DNA from: JAUIAI01 sp963732405
Lineage (GTDB): Bacteria; Pseudomonadota; Gammaproteobacteria; Burkholderiales; Burkholderiaceae_E
Length of the DNA: 64,000 nucleotides
Assembly: GCA_963732405.1 (NCBI GenBank)
Contig: CAVSZG010000006.1
Coordinates: 1,068,084-1,132,083 of the forward strand
Direction of reading: 5' to 3'
A program made the position numbers and the translations under genes. Positions 39,119 to 46,482 of this stretch are shown here, in pieces (the first letter of the stretch is position 1; each line of letters starts with the position of its first letter). The notes below the pieces were generated by a model. It ran no database searches. It worked only from the letters and a program-made list of their open reading frames with translations, and had not been told where the DNA came from.

Positions 39119-40117
39119 TCATTTGAAGTAGCGGCTCTCGAGTGCCAGATAACGCGTCTGGATATTGCGGCCGTGGGTTTCCTGGTAACCGTGGAGCTGC
39201 GCAAACTCGGTCAGCGGCGCACTGTCGATGGCGGCCGACAAGGTGATGCCGCGGTCCAGCATGTCGGTCACCTGCCGGTCCAGCGCAGCCAGATAGGCGA
39301 GCGTGCGGGTGATGGCGCCGGCGTCGCCGATCGCGCCATAGTCGGGCACGACACGGCGCACCGGTAGCGCTTGCACCGCCTCGAGTGCGGCGATCCAGCC
39401 CTCGTAGCGGCCATCATGAATATCGATGAGTCGATCGGTCTGGACCGTGACCCCCGAGAACAGTGTGCCCGTGGCATGGTCGAACAGCATGAGATCGTTT
39501 GGTCCGCTCGAAAACTGCGAATCGATCAATGCCAATGGGCGCCCGATCGCGTCGATGTTCTCGCTGGCCGTGATGCGATGCGCGGGCTCGACGAGCCGCG
39601 TGCCGAACATGGCCGGTGCGCCCAGCAACTCGGTGAGCCGTTCCAGACAGGTATGGCAACGCTGGCGCATGAGCAATTCGGTGCCCTGATGCATCCAGAC
39701 CGGAATGCCGATCTCGTTGAACGCACTCCAGCCGAACAACACATCCTGGTAGGCATGGCTGACGATCGCGAGCCGAATGGGTCGATCGACGGCATCCAGA
39801 ATGTTGGCCAGCAACTGCTGGCCGTGGCGATGCGACACGCCGGTATTCCAGACCAGCACGCCGGTTTCGCCGACCACGTAGGCCACATTGGCAAGGCGTG
39901 CGCCGTCCGACGGCGACGCCGGGCCGGGTGCCCCCGGGATCACGAAAACGCCCTCGGCCACCGTGATGGTCTGGGGCAGAGGCAGGTCAGCCGGCGGTTG
40001 CGCCCTCGCGCCGGACAAGCCTGCGACGAGCAGCAGAACGCTCGCGCAGACGCTGGCCAGGGATCGCCCGATCCGTCTTCTTCGAGTCAACCGGCTTCTT
40101 CGGCCCGCATCCGTCAT
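39119..40117 (-). CDS. Quinoprotein-relay metallohydrolase-like protein lacking metal ligands
   Basis: 332 residues: a basic N-terminus, a signal segment (SLASVCASVLLLVAGLSGARA) and a metallo-beta-lactamase fold (LANVAYVVGETGVLVWNTGV). The zinc motif HxHxDH, intact in the neighbour at 41031-42041, reads SHAYQDV (His121, Tyr123, Asp125, Val126). The later His/Asp ligand positions are also replaced: FSSGPND against TSHTDAD, LFSGV against LWLGDL, PDYGAI against PGHGRY. It is therefore probably a non-catalytic paralogue, perhaps a partner of the active one or of the SoxYZ-like carrier. It is the last gene of the xox operon. Confidence 0.75.
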   Translation of the reverse strand: MTDAGRRSRLTRRRRIGRSLASVCASVLLLVAGLSGARAQPPADLPLPQTITVAEGVFVIPGAPGPASPSDGARLANVAYVVGETGVLVWNTGVSHRHGQQLLANILDAVDRPIRLAIVSHAYQDVLFGWSAFNEIGIPVWMHQGTELLMRQRCHTCLERLTELLGAPAMFGTRLVEPAHRITASENIDAIGRPLALIDSQFSSGPNDLMLFDHATGTLFSGVTVQTDRLIDIHDGRYEGWIAALEAVQALPVRRVVPDYGAIGDAGAITRTLAYLAALDRQVTDMLDRGITLSAAIDSAPLTEFAQLHGYQETHGRNIQTRYLALESRYFK

Positions 40118-40131
40118 GCTTGTTGGCTGTC

Positions 40132-40965
40132 TCAGTGCGTGGCGGGCAGCGGTGCGATCGTGACCTTCTGGGAAAAGGCCTTGTCCTCGGAGTCGACGAC
40201 CCTGGCCACCAGTTCACCACCCGACGCCGGCGTGAACCAGAAGCGGAAGTTCGGGTTCTCGCTGATGGAGAAATCGACATTGGCTTCCATGACCTTGCGC
40301 CCACCATAGGAGATTTCGATGTGGCGCACGAAATGCGGCGGCGCATAGGTGCGCGATACCTGATCCATGGCCAGGCCGGACACGTTCGGATGGCTCACCA
40401 TGAGTTGCGCGAGCACCGGCTTGCCCGACACCAGGTCGCCATCGACCCGTAGCCGCATCTTGCCCATATTGGCCATGGCGGCAGCCAGATCCTTGCCGGC
40501 GGGCGCCGAGCAGCCACCGGAGGCCTTCACGTAATTTGATACCGCATAGACCGATCCGTCGTTGAGTCGGGCGACCGCGCGGACATTGGTGTACTCCTCG
40601 ATGCGGATGCGGGTTTCGATATCGGCCTGACCACTGTCGGGGGTCAGCGTGAATTCGGCACCAACCGGCGACGGATTGTTGTCGACCACGAGCCAGAGTT
40701 TCTCGATGTAGCGCTCGGGCGTCTGTTTGATCCGGCTGCGAATGGCCACGGGAACGATGGCGGCATCCATTGCCCGCGCCGGCGTTTCAAGCGTGAGGAC
40801 CTCGCCAGCCGCATCGTCGATGACCGGTGCGTCCTTGAACAGCGCATAACGCACCTTGTCCCAGACGGCGTTGCCGCCGCCCTCGACAGCGGCGTCAGCG
40901 GGCCGGCCGATGGCCAGCAGCAGACCCAGGACAAGGGCGGCGCTCATCGGGTGTTTCAGCGACAT
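40132..40965 (-). CDS. SoxYZ-like carrier, quinoprotein-associated (copy 2)
   Basis: 277 residues with a signal peptide (SAALVLGLLLAIGRPADA). The same two-part layout as copy 1: KLWLVVDNNPSPVGAEFTL, the cysteine motif KASGGCSAP, then HFVRHIEISYGGRKVMEANVD and ISENPNFRFWF. The two copies share the core motifs but differ in much of the sequence, so the duplication is not recent. It lies between two metallohydrolase-like genes, the usual context of this family beside PQQ dehydrogenases. What is carried on the Cys is unknown. Confidence 0.86.
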   Translation of the reverse strand: MSLKHPMSAALVLGLLLAIGRPADAAVEGGGNAVWDKVRYALFKDAPVIDDAAGEVLTLETPARAMDAAIVPVAIRSRIKQTPERYIEKLWLVVDNNPSPVGAEFTLTPDSGQADIETRIRIEEYTNVRAVARLNDGSVYAVSNYVKASGGCSAPAGKDLAAAMANMGKMRLRVDGDLVSGKPVLAQLMVSHPNVSGLAMDQVSRTYAPPHFVRHIEISYGGRKVMEANVDFSISENPNFRFWFTPASGGELVARVVDSEDKAFSQKVTIAPLPATH

Positions 40966-41030
40966 GGCAGTCTCCAGTTGGATAGGCCGGGGATCATCCG
41001 GACAAACAATCGGTCAGTGTAGACCCGCGC

Positions 41031-42041
41031 TCATTCCCATTCCAGTTCGGCAAAGGCCGCGCTGACGTTGCGCTGGTGAAATTCGTCGTAAACCGCCCAT
41101 GAATCCTGACGTCCCACGTCGATATCGGCCAAAGCCTCGGTCAGGGTACGGCCGTCGGCAACCGCGCTGCGGATTGATTGGCGCAGTGCAACAAGATAGG
41201 CCTGCTCGGCATTCAACATGGCCGGCCAGCCCGGCTCGTCGTATCGGCCATGACCCGGTACGGCGCGATGCGCGGGAATCTGGCGCAACTGCTCGATCGT
41301 CTGCAGCCAGCCATTGAGTCTGCCGTCGACCACGGGAAGATGACTCACGAATGCCAGGTCGCCGAGCCAGAGCGTGCCGCTGCCGGCATCGAACACCGTG
41401 AGGTCGGCATCGGTGTGCGATGTCGGCCATGCAGACAGGGTCAACTGGCGCCCACCCAGATCGATGGTCATGACACCATCAACCGCGATATCGGCCTGCA
41501 CGAGCGCGGTGCCGGCTGCGCTCGCACCCAGATCCCGATTGAGGGCATTCACATAGGCCGGGCCGCGGGTGGCCAGGGCGCCCGCCATGTTGCGGTGGGC
41601 AATGAAGCGGGCACCTTCGTTGGCAAATGCAATATTGCCCAGCATGTGATCGGGATGGGCATGGGTGTTGATCACATAACAGACGGGCTTGTCGGTTTTC
41701 GCGCGAATCGCCGCCAGCAATCGCCGGCCGATCGCCAGACTGCTGCCGGTGTCGATCACCGCAACACAGCGCTCGCCAATCACGAAGCCCAGATTGGCGA
41801 TGTCGCCCTGATTGTCCGGATGCCAGACGGCGACCTGCCCATGGTGCAGAAATTCACCGGGCGCGATTTCCTGGACCGCGAAGTCGCTGGGTGAATGATG
41901 GGTGGGCGCGTTGCCGGCGTCCATGCCGTGGGCTGGTTGGGCAGCGCTTGGCGCACTGGACCACAGGGCGAGCCAGGCAATCGGCACGGCACAGGCCAGC
42001 ACGCGGCAAATCGCCAGGCCGGCTATCCTCGAAGACCTCAT
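41031..42041 (-). CDS. Quinoprotein-relay zinc metallohydrolase (SoxH-like)
   Basis: 336 residues from ATG 42041 with a signal peptide (IAGLAICRVLACAVPIAWLAL). Metallo-beta-lactamase fold with a full metal site: THAHPDH (His127, His129, Asp131, His132), TSHTDAD, WLGDLAF and PGHGRYD. It resembles SoxH and the quinoprotein relay hydrolases that accompany PQQ dehydrogenases and SoxYZ-like carriers. The substrate is unknown; a thioester or sulfur-linked group on the carrier cysteine is a reasonable guess. Confidence 0.85.
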   Translation of the reverse strand: MRSSRIAGLAICRVLACAVPIAWLALWSSAPSAAQPAHGMDAGNAPTHHSPSDFAVQEIAPGEFLHHGQVAVWHPDNQGDIANLGFVIGERCVAVIDTGSSLAIGRRLLAAIRAKTDKPVCYVINTHAHPDHMLGNIAFANEGARFIAHRNMAGALATRGPAYVNALNRDLGASAAGTALVQADIAVDGVMTIDLGGRQLTLSAWPTSHTDADLTVFDAGSGTLWLGDLAFVSHLPVVDGRLNGWLQTIEQLRQIPAHRAVPGHGRYDEPGWPAMLNAEQAYLVALRQSIRSAVADGRTLTEALADIDVGRQDSWAVYDEFHQRNVSAAFAELEWE

Positions 42042-42057
42042 AAGTGCCGGCCGCCGA

Positions 42058-42459
42058 TCAACTGCGACCTTGTTCGGGCAGGAAACAGGCCTTGCGCACC
42101 TTGGTCTGCAATTCCCGGAATGTCTTGACCTTCGATCGCGAATCCTTGCGCTCCCGCAGATAGGCGCCGCGTTCGCCGGCAATCGGCACTGCGTTGTTGA
42201 AGGTCTCCAGATCCACCCAGGTGTCATGATCGACGGCCTTGGCGATCGCATCGATGGCGCAGGTGCACTTGTAGATGAGCTCCTGCCTGGGTCGATCAAA
42301 ATCATTGATGCAGCGTTCGACATATTCCACGCGGGTGAGCGTCGGAAAGTCGTTCATCTCCGCCGCAGCGGCGGGAAGGCCCAGCATCAGGCTCAGCGCG
42401 CTACCTGATGCGAGCAGGGCAACGCGGCGGACGAGGCGGGGCGAGAGTGATCGTGTCAT
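42058..42459 (-). CDS. Small exported protein of unknown function in the xox operon
   Basis: 133 residues. A clear signal peptide (LVRRVALLASGSALSLMLGL, cleavage near AAAAE) is followed by about 100 residues with four cysteines (YVERCINDF, LIYKCTCAIDAIAK, RKACFLPE) and many charged residues. The spacing suggests disulfides in the periplasm. I do not recognise the family. It is 16 bases upstream of the active metallohydrolase gene and 45 downstream of another unknown exported protein. Confidence 0.65.
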   Translation of the reverse strand: MTRSLSPRLVRRVALLASGSALSLMLGLPAAAAEMNDFPTLTRVEYVERCINDFDRPRQELIYKCTCAIDAIAKAVDHDTWVDLETFNNAVPIAGERGAYLRERKDSRSKVKTFRELQTKVRKACFLPEQGRS

Positions 42460-42504
42460 GCGTGTTCTCCGTGATGCACTGCCGGGCAGGACCGTCCCGG
42501 CGGG

Positions 42505-43221
42505 TCAATTCCGATGATCCAAGCGCACCGATTCCGACCATAACAGCGTGGGCTCGGTTGAAGGATTCGCACTGCCGCGCAACTCGCCACTCACGCTGAC
42601 GACCGCGCCGGGCACGTCGTCCGACAGAATCATCGTGTAACGCCGGTCGGCAAATTTCTCGTAGCGTGAGCGGGCCGGGTCGTCGACAAATGGCGAAATC
42701 GTGATCCGCGTCGCCTTCACCTGACGCCCGGCAAAGTCGACCGTCGTGGCTTCAACCCCGGGATTGCTCGCCAATGCCATGCGAATCCGCTTGCGATAAT
42801 AATTCATCGAGCCCCCGGTCAGCCGGTTCATTTCCCGGATCTCCCGCTCCAGAAAATACAGCAGGATCGGATTGCCCTTTACATCGTCGAACGGTGGCAG
42901 CCTGAGTTGTTCGCGGCCCGACATCCACTGCACATTGGCGACCCGGCGTCCGTCCTCCGTCTGCAACTCGACAGACGCCTTGTCATCCAGCGGGTCCTGC
43001 AGGCTGCCGCGCCGCTCGGTCAGGTAGTGCAGGGTCGTGGGCGCCGGCAGGCTGGCCAGGTGATCGTCCATGAAGACCCGGCGTTCGGCCTCGGTGATGT
43101 CGTTCGCATTGGCCGCCCAGGAGACCGTGCCGGAGAGAATAAACACGGCCGCAAGCGCCAGCGACAAAAACCGATTGACGCCGCCGCGGCGCGTGGGCGA
43201 TCGAGTGAGGGATTGAATCAT
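42505..43221 (-). CDS. Exported protein of unknown function in the xox operon
   Basis: 238 residues with a signal peptide (RFLSLALAAVFILSGTVSWA). The mature part is rich in Arg and Asp and appears mixed alpha/beta (LPAPTTLHYLTERRGSLQDP, GNPILLYFLEREIREMNRLTGG, VDFAGRQVKATRITISPFVDD, RYTMILSDDVPGAVVSVSGE). No cysteine remains after processing and no known motif is visible. The ATG overlaps the stop of the protease gene, so the two are translationally coupled. Confidence 0.65.
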   Translation of the reverse strand: MIQSLTRSPTRRGGVNRFLSLALAAVFILSGTVSWAANANDITEAERRVFMDDHLASLPAPTTLHYLTERRGSLQDPLDDKASVELQTEDGRRVANVQWMSGREQLRLPPFDDVKGNPILLYFLEREIREMNRLTGGSMNYYRKRIRMALASNPGVEATTVDFAGRQVKATRITISPFVDDPARSRYEKFADRRYTMILSDDVPGAVVSVSGELRGSANPSTEPTLLWSESVRLDHRN

Positions 43222-44282
43222 CTTGGCATTCCTTTGCCGGTTTCGAGTTCCCTGGCCAGATCGGCATCGAGGTCCTGCAGGGTCAAGAGCACCTGTCTGA
43301 ATTCGTCGTCACGACCGGCTGTTCGCAGCATTGAGCCCAGGTCCACCCAGGCCCGCAGGAATCGCTGATCGATGCGAGTGGCGGCCTGCAACGACACGAT
43401 CGCCTCGTCGCGACGCTCGAGGCGGGCAAGCGCCCGACCTCTGACCCATAGCGGTTCAGCCGACTCCGGCGCCGAGCGCTGCCATTGCTCGGCAAGATCC
43501 ATCAGTTGCTGCCAACCGGCCTGGGCTTCCAGGGACGGCACCTGCATGAAATACGGCAGCGACTCCCGTTCACCCTGCCAGAAAGGTCGCTCATCAATCG
43601 GCGTGCCAACGGGCCGCCAGTCCGCTTCGACGGGCATGCCCTGCCGAACCCAGGCGGCCGGAACCGCGTAATAATGGCCGTCGCGACCGGGTAGTCGGAA
43701 GGTGAGGATGCCCAGCAGCCTGGCTTGTGAATCGAGCAGGGCACCGCCACTGGCGCCCGAGGTGAAGGCACTGGTGGTCTGCAGCAGCCATGCGTTGTCG
43801 AATGCATGCACACCCGTGATCTCGCCTTCGGTAAACGACAACTCGGCACCGCCCGTATAGCCCACTGACGCGGCCACCTCATGCAGAACCGGGCGTCGGT
43901 CCTCGCCGAACTCGATAGGCGAACCCCGCCAGTCCGGCACCTTCAGGAAACACAGGTCATGTCTGCCGATGGCGTGCTGAGCGACAACCGGCCAGCGTCC
44001 CGCCCGCTTGGACACGGTAATCGCTTCCGCATGCTCGACCACATGGCAATTGGTGAGCACCACACCGGGCGCGACCGTCACGCCGGTACCGATATGCAGG
44101 CGACCATCGTCCAGTCGGGCCTCGACCTTCAGGATCACGACGCGCAGCGGAACGAATCGCGCGCGGTCGACGCGCTCGGCGGCCTGACCTGCGGGGCTCG
44201 TGACCGAAACGGCCACGATGAGCGCGACCATCAGTGCCAGGCGAATCCGCAAGCCCGGGTCGGACCACGCCGCCATCGTCAC
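43218..44282 (-). CDS. Periplasmic trypsin-like serine protease with C-terminal TPR-like repeats
   Basis: 354 residues. After a signal segment (LALMVALIVAVSVTSPAGQAA) comes a chymotrypsin fold with a complete triad: TNCHVVEH (His80), GRHDLCFLKV (Asp109) and SGASGGALLD (Ser178). From about residue 250 there are helical repeats of TPR type (LMDLAEQWQRSAPESAEPLWVRG then ALARLERRDEAIVSLQAAT, read in order). There is no PDZ domain, so it is not a standard DegP. A role in processing or quality control of the methanol oxidation proteins is inferred from position. Confidence 0.82.
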   Translation of the reverse strand: MTMAAWSDPGLRIRLALMVALIVAVSVTSPAGQAAERVDRARFVPLRVVILKVEARLDDGRLHIGTGVTVAPGVVLTNCHVVEHAEAITVSKRAGRWPVVAQHAIGRHDLCFLKVPDWRGSPIEFGEDRRPVLHEVAASVGYTGGAELSFTEGEITGVHAFDNAWLLQTTSAFTSGASGGALLDSQARLLGILTFRLPGRDGHYYAVPAAWVRQGMPVEADWRPVGTPIDERPFWQGERESLPYFMQVPSLEAQAGWQQLMDLAEQWQRSAPESAEPLWVRGRALARLERRDEAIVSLQAATRIDQRFLRAWVDLGSMLRTAGRDDEFRQVLLTLQDLDADLARELETGKGMPR

Positions 44283-44306
44283 GGCCTCACCGGATCCATT
44301 GTTCGG

Positions 44307-45881
44307 TCATGGCGTCATCTTCCCGACCTTGGCCTGGGTGATCGCGCCGTCCGACCGGCCCTTCAGATAGGCATACAGATGATCGATATTGTTCATTACG
44401 ATCGGACTGTTGCCGAAACTCTGCATTCCCTTGGCCAGTCTGCCGTCGCGGACCGTGACGATGAATTCGTCCTTGCTCAGCTTCTTGAGGCTGCCGATCA
44501 GGGAGGGGCCGACCAGCCCTTCCTGATTCGCGCCATGACAACGATCACAGGCCGCTGCCCGCCAGGTCTTGAAGCCCTCATAGGTGTTGGCATCCACCAG
44601 GTTGCCATCCTTGACCTGGTAGAGCGGTGAATCAGCGGCAGCGGCGCCCGGCTGCGCCGACGCGGCCGGGGCAACCGATGCGGCGGCTGCTGTTGCGGTG
44701 GCCGCCGCAGTCGCAGTGGCCGCCGCAGTCGCAGTCGACGTGGCCGCCGCAGCCGCAGCCGACCCCGATGCGCCCGGCTTGTCCTGAGTGACTGCCGGTA
44801 CTGTTGCCGGTACTGTTGTCGGCGTGGCCGCTGGCGCGGCGATGCTTTGCGCCAACTCGGCCTGGGTCCGCCTGGCAGCCGCCTGTGCATCGTCGACCTG
44901 ACGGCGCTTCTGTTCCAGCAAAGAGGCAGTCGCCGACTCTGCTGCCGTGGCCGCACTGGCAGCGGTGGTCGATGGGGCTGCGCTTGTGCGGCCGGAGCCC
45001 GCATCACCGACGGGCGCCTTGATCGGATCGCCGATGTCGTTGACCAGGGGCACGCCGTATTCGTGCAGGATCTGCGTGATCTCGCCCAGGGATCCGTCGA
45101 TCAGCCGCTGGATCTGCCCGCGCCACTGTGGCTCGCCGTGGCGCACCCCCATCGCGATGCCATAGTCGAAACGCACGCCGGGTTCCGAGGCGAGCGGCAC
45201 CACGACCAGAGACTTGTCCTTGACCCGGGGAGCGAAATAGCCGGCAATCGGTCCCCAGATGATCGCTGCATCGATGTTGCCGCGGGCCAGGTCCTCGTCG
45301 AGCAGATGACCCGGGTAATAATCGGGATCCGGACTCATGATCGGGTAGGGGTGGGCCAGTTCGGTGAGCTGATGCTTGGCCAGCCAGGCTGCGGCGGGCG
45401 ACTTGTCATGGATACCGAGGCGGCCGGGTCCGATCGCCTGGGCCGCGCGCGCCAGGAATGCCTCTCCCGAATCAACCCCGTCGAGTTTGCCGCCTTTCGG
45501 ATAAACCAGCGCGTAGGTGGACCGGTAATAGGCGTTGGTGGTCGCCACCTGACCGAAGCCGTCCGGTACGCCCAGAATCACGTCGCATCGATAGTCGTCG
45601 CCGGGCAGCTTGTAACGCAAGGTGTTGCGCACGAAGGCCAGGCGCTGCGGAAACGAGAAATACTCGACCGGAACCCCCAGTTTGGCGCCGAACAACTCGG
45701 CGATCCGATTCTCGATGCCTTCGCCGGCTGCGTTCGAGAACGGCATGTTGTTCGGATCCTGACAAACCCTGAGCTTGCTGGGAGCGCCTGCCTGCTCGTC
45801 GGCAGCCAGTGCCAGACCCGGCTGCAACACGCCGCAGACCAGCGCCCCGACCAGAAGGTGGCGCAGCGTCGACCTATGCAT
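44307..45881 (-). CDS. XoxJ-like periplasmic binding protein fused to a XoxG-like cytochrome c
   Basis: 524 residues from ATG 45881. After a signal peptide (LLVGALVCGVLQPGLALA), residues 35-280 are a type-2 binding protein of the XoxJ/MxaJ type (LRVCQDPNNMPFSNAAGEG, YRCDVILGVPDGFGQVA, NIDAAIIWGPIAGYFAP). A disordered Ala/Thr/Pro-rich linker of some 130 residues follows. The last 95 residues are a cytochrome c domain with CDRCH (Cys445, Cys448, His449) and axial Met candidate AKGMQSFG. That domain differs from the separate cytochrome encoded at 45944-46348 at only about 12 of 87 positions, so it arose by duplication and fusion. A single chain joining XoxJ to its cytochrome is unusual. Confidence 0.85.
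   Translation of the reverse strand: MHRSTLRHLLVGALVCGVLQPGLALAADEQAGAPSKLRVCQDPNNMPFSNAAGEGIENRIAELFGAKLGVPVEYFSFPQRLAFVRNTLRYKLPGDDYRCDVILGVPDGFGQVATTNAYYRSTYALVYPKGGKLDGVDSGEAFLARAAQAIGPGRLGIHDKSPAAAWLAKHQLTELAHPYPIMSPDPDYYPGHLLDEDLARGNIDAAIIWGPIAGYFAPRVKDKSLVVVPLASEPGVRFDYGIAMGVRHGEPQWRGQIQRLIDGSLGEITQILHEYGVPLVNDIGDPIKAPVGDAGSGRTSAAPSTTAASAATAAESATASLLEQKRRQVDDAQAAARRTQAELAQSIAAPAATPTTVPATVPAVTQDKPGASGSAAAAAATSTATAAATATAAATATAAAASVAPAASAQPGAAAADSPLYQVKDGNLVDANTYEGFKTWRAAACDRCHGANQEGLVGPSLIGSLKKLSKDEFIVTVRDGRLAKGMQSFGNSPIVMNNIDHLYAYLKGRSDGAITQAKVGKMTP
44698..44757. repeat. 18-bp tandem repeats encoding the Ala-rich linker
   Basis: GTGGCCGCCGCAGTCGCA at 44698-44715 is repeated exactly at 44716-44733 and, after GTCGAC, with one change at 44740-44757. 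It encodes part of the Ala/Thr linker between the XoxJ and cytochrome parts. Such a tract can change length by slippage. Confidence 0.8.
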
Positions 45882-45943
45882 GGTGATGTCCTGTGAAGAC
45901 TGGCGCGGGGCACCAGTAACCGCAAACGATGAGCCTCGCAGGC

Positions 45944-46348
45944 TCATTGGATCTTGCGTACCTTCGCTTCCTTGATGGCCCCATCGGAGCGGCCCTTGAG
46001 GTAGGCGTAAAGGTTGTCCATGTTGTCCATGACGACCGGGCTGTTGCCAAAGCTCTGCATGCCCTTGGCCAGGCGTCCATCCCGCACGGTCACGACAAAC
46101 TCGTCCTTGCTCAGGGTTTTGAGGCTGGTGATCAGGGATGGGCCGACCAGACCTTCCTGGTTCGCGCCATGGCAGCGATCACAGGCTGCAGACCGCCAGG
46201 CCTTGAAGCCCTCGAAGGTTTTTGCATCGACATTGGTACCGTCAACCACGGTGTACAGCTCGGTTTCGACCTTCTCGGCGTAGGCAATCCCGACGCCGGA
46301 CGCGCCCATGAGCAGGGCCAGGGTGCTTGCAATAACGATGGGCTTCAT
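45944..46348 (-). CDS. xoxG: XoxG-like cytochrome c, electron acceptor of XoxF
   Basis: 134 residues with a signal peptide (IVIASTLALLMGASGVGIAYA). One heme site CDRCH (Cys56, Cys59, His60), then GANQEGLVGPSLI, AKGMQSFGNSP (likely axial Met), and LYAYLKGRSDGAI. By position directly after xoxF it should take electrons from the methanol dehydrogenase. It is shorter than typical XoxG/cytochrome cL (about 170-200), so 'XoxG' is by role. 62 bases separate it from the fusion gene. Confidence 0.82.
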   Translation of the reverse strand: MKPIVIASTLALLMGASGVGIAYAEKVETELYTVVDGTNVDAKTFEGFKAWRSAACDRCHGANQEGLVGPSLITSLKTLSKDEFVVTVRDGRLAKGMQSFGNSPVVMDNMDNLYAYLKGRSDGAIKEAKVRKIQ

Positions 46349-46405
46349 AACGAATCTCTGATTATCGGTATCGATGCGTGACGCAGAGGCGTCACCCGTA
46401 ATAGA

Positions 46406-46432
46406 CCCGGGCGGCCCAAAGGGCCGCCCGGG
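46406..46432 (-). terminator. Strong hairpin between xoxF and xoxG
   Basis: A perfect 12-bp inverted repeat (CCCGGGCGGCCC, AAA loop, GGGCCGCCCGGG). It lacks a long T-run on the transcribed strand, so it may be a partial terminator or a 3' stabiliser that raises xoxF mRNA over the downstream genes. Confidence 0.65.
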
Positions 46433-46482
46433 CGGGGTCAGCTTACCCGTTCAGACAACGAACAGGTCGGACCGGGGTTGAC

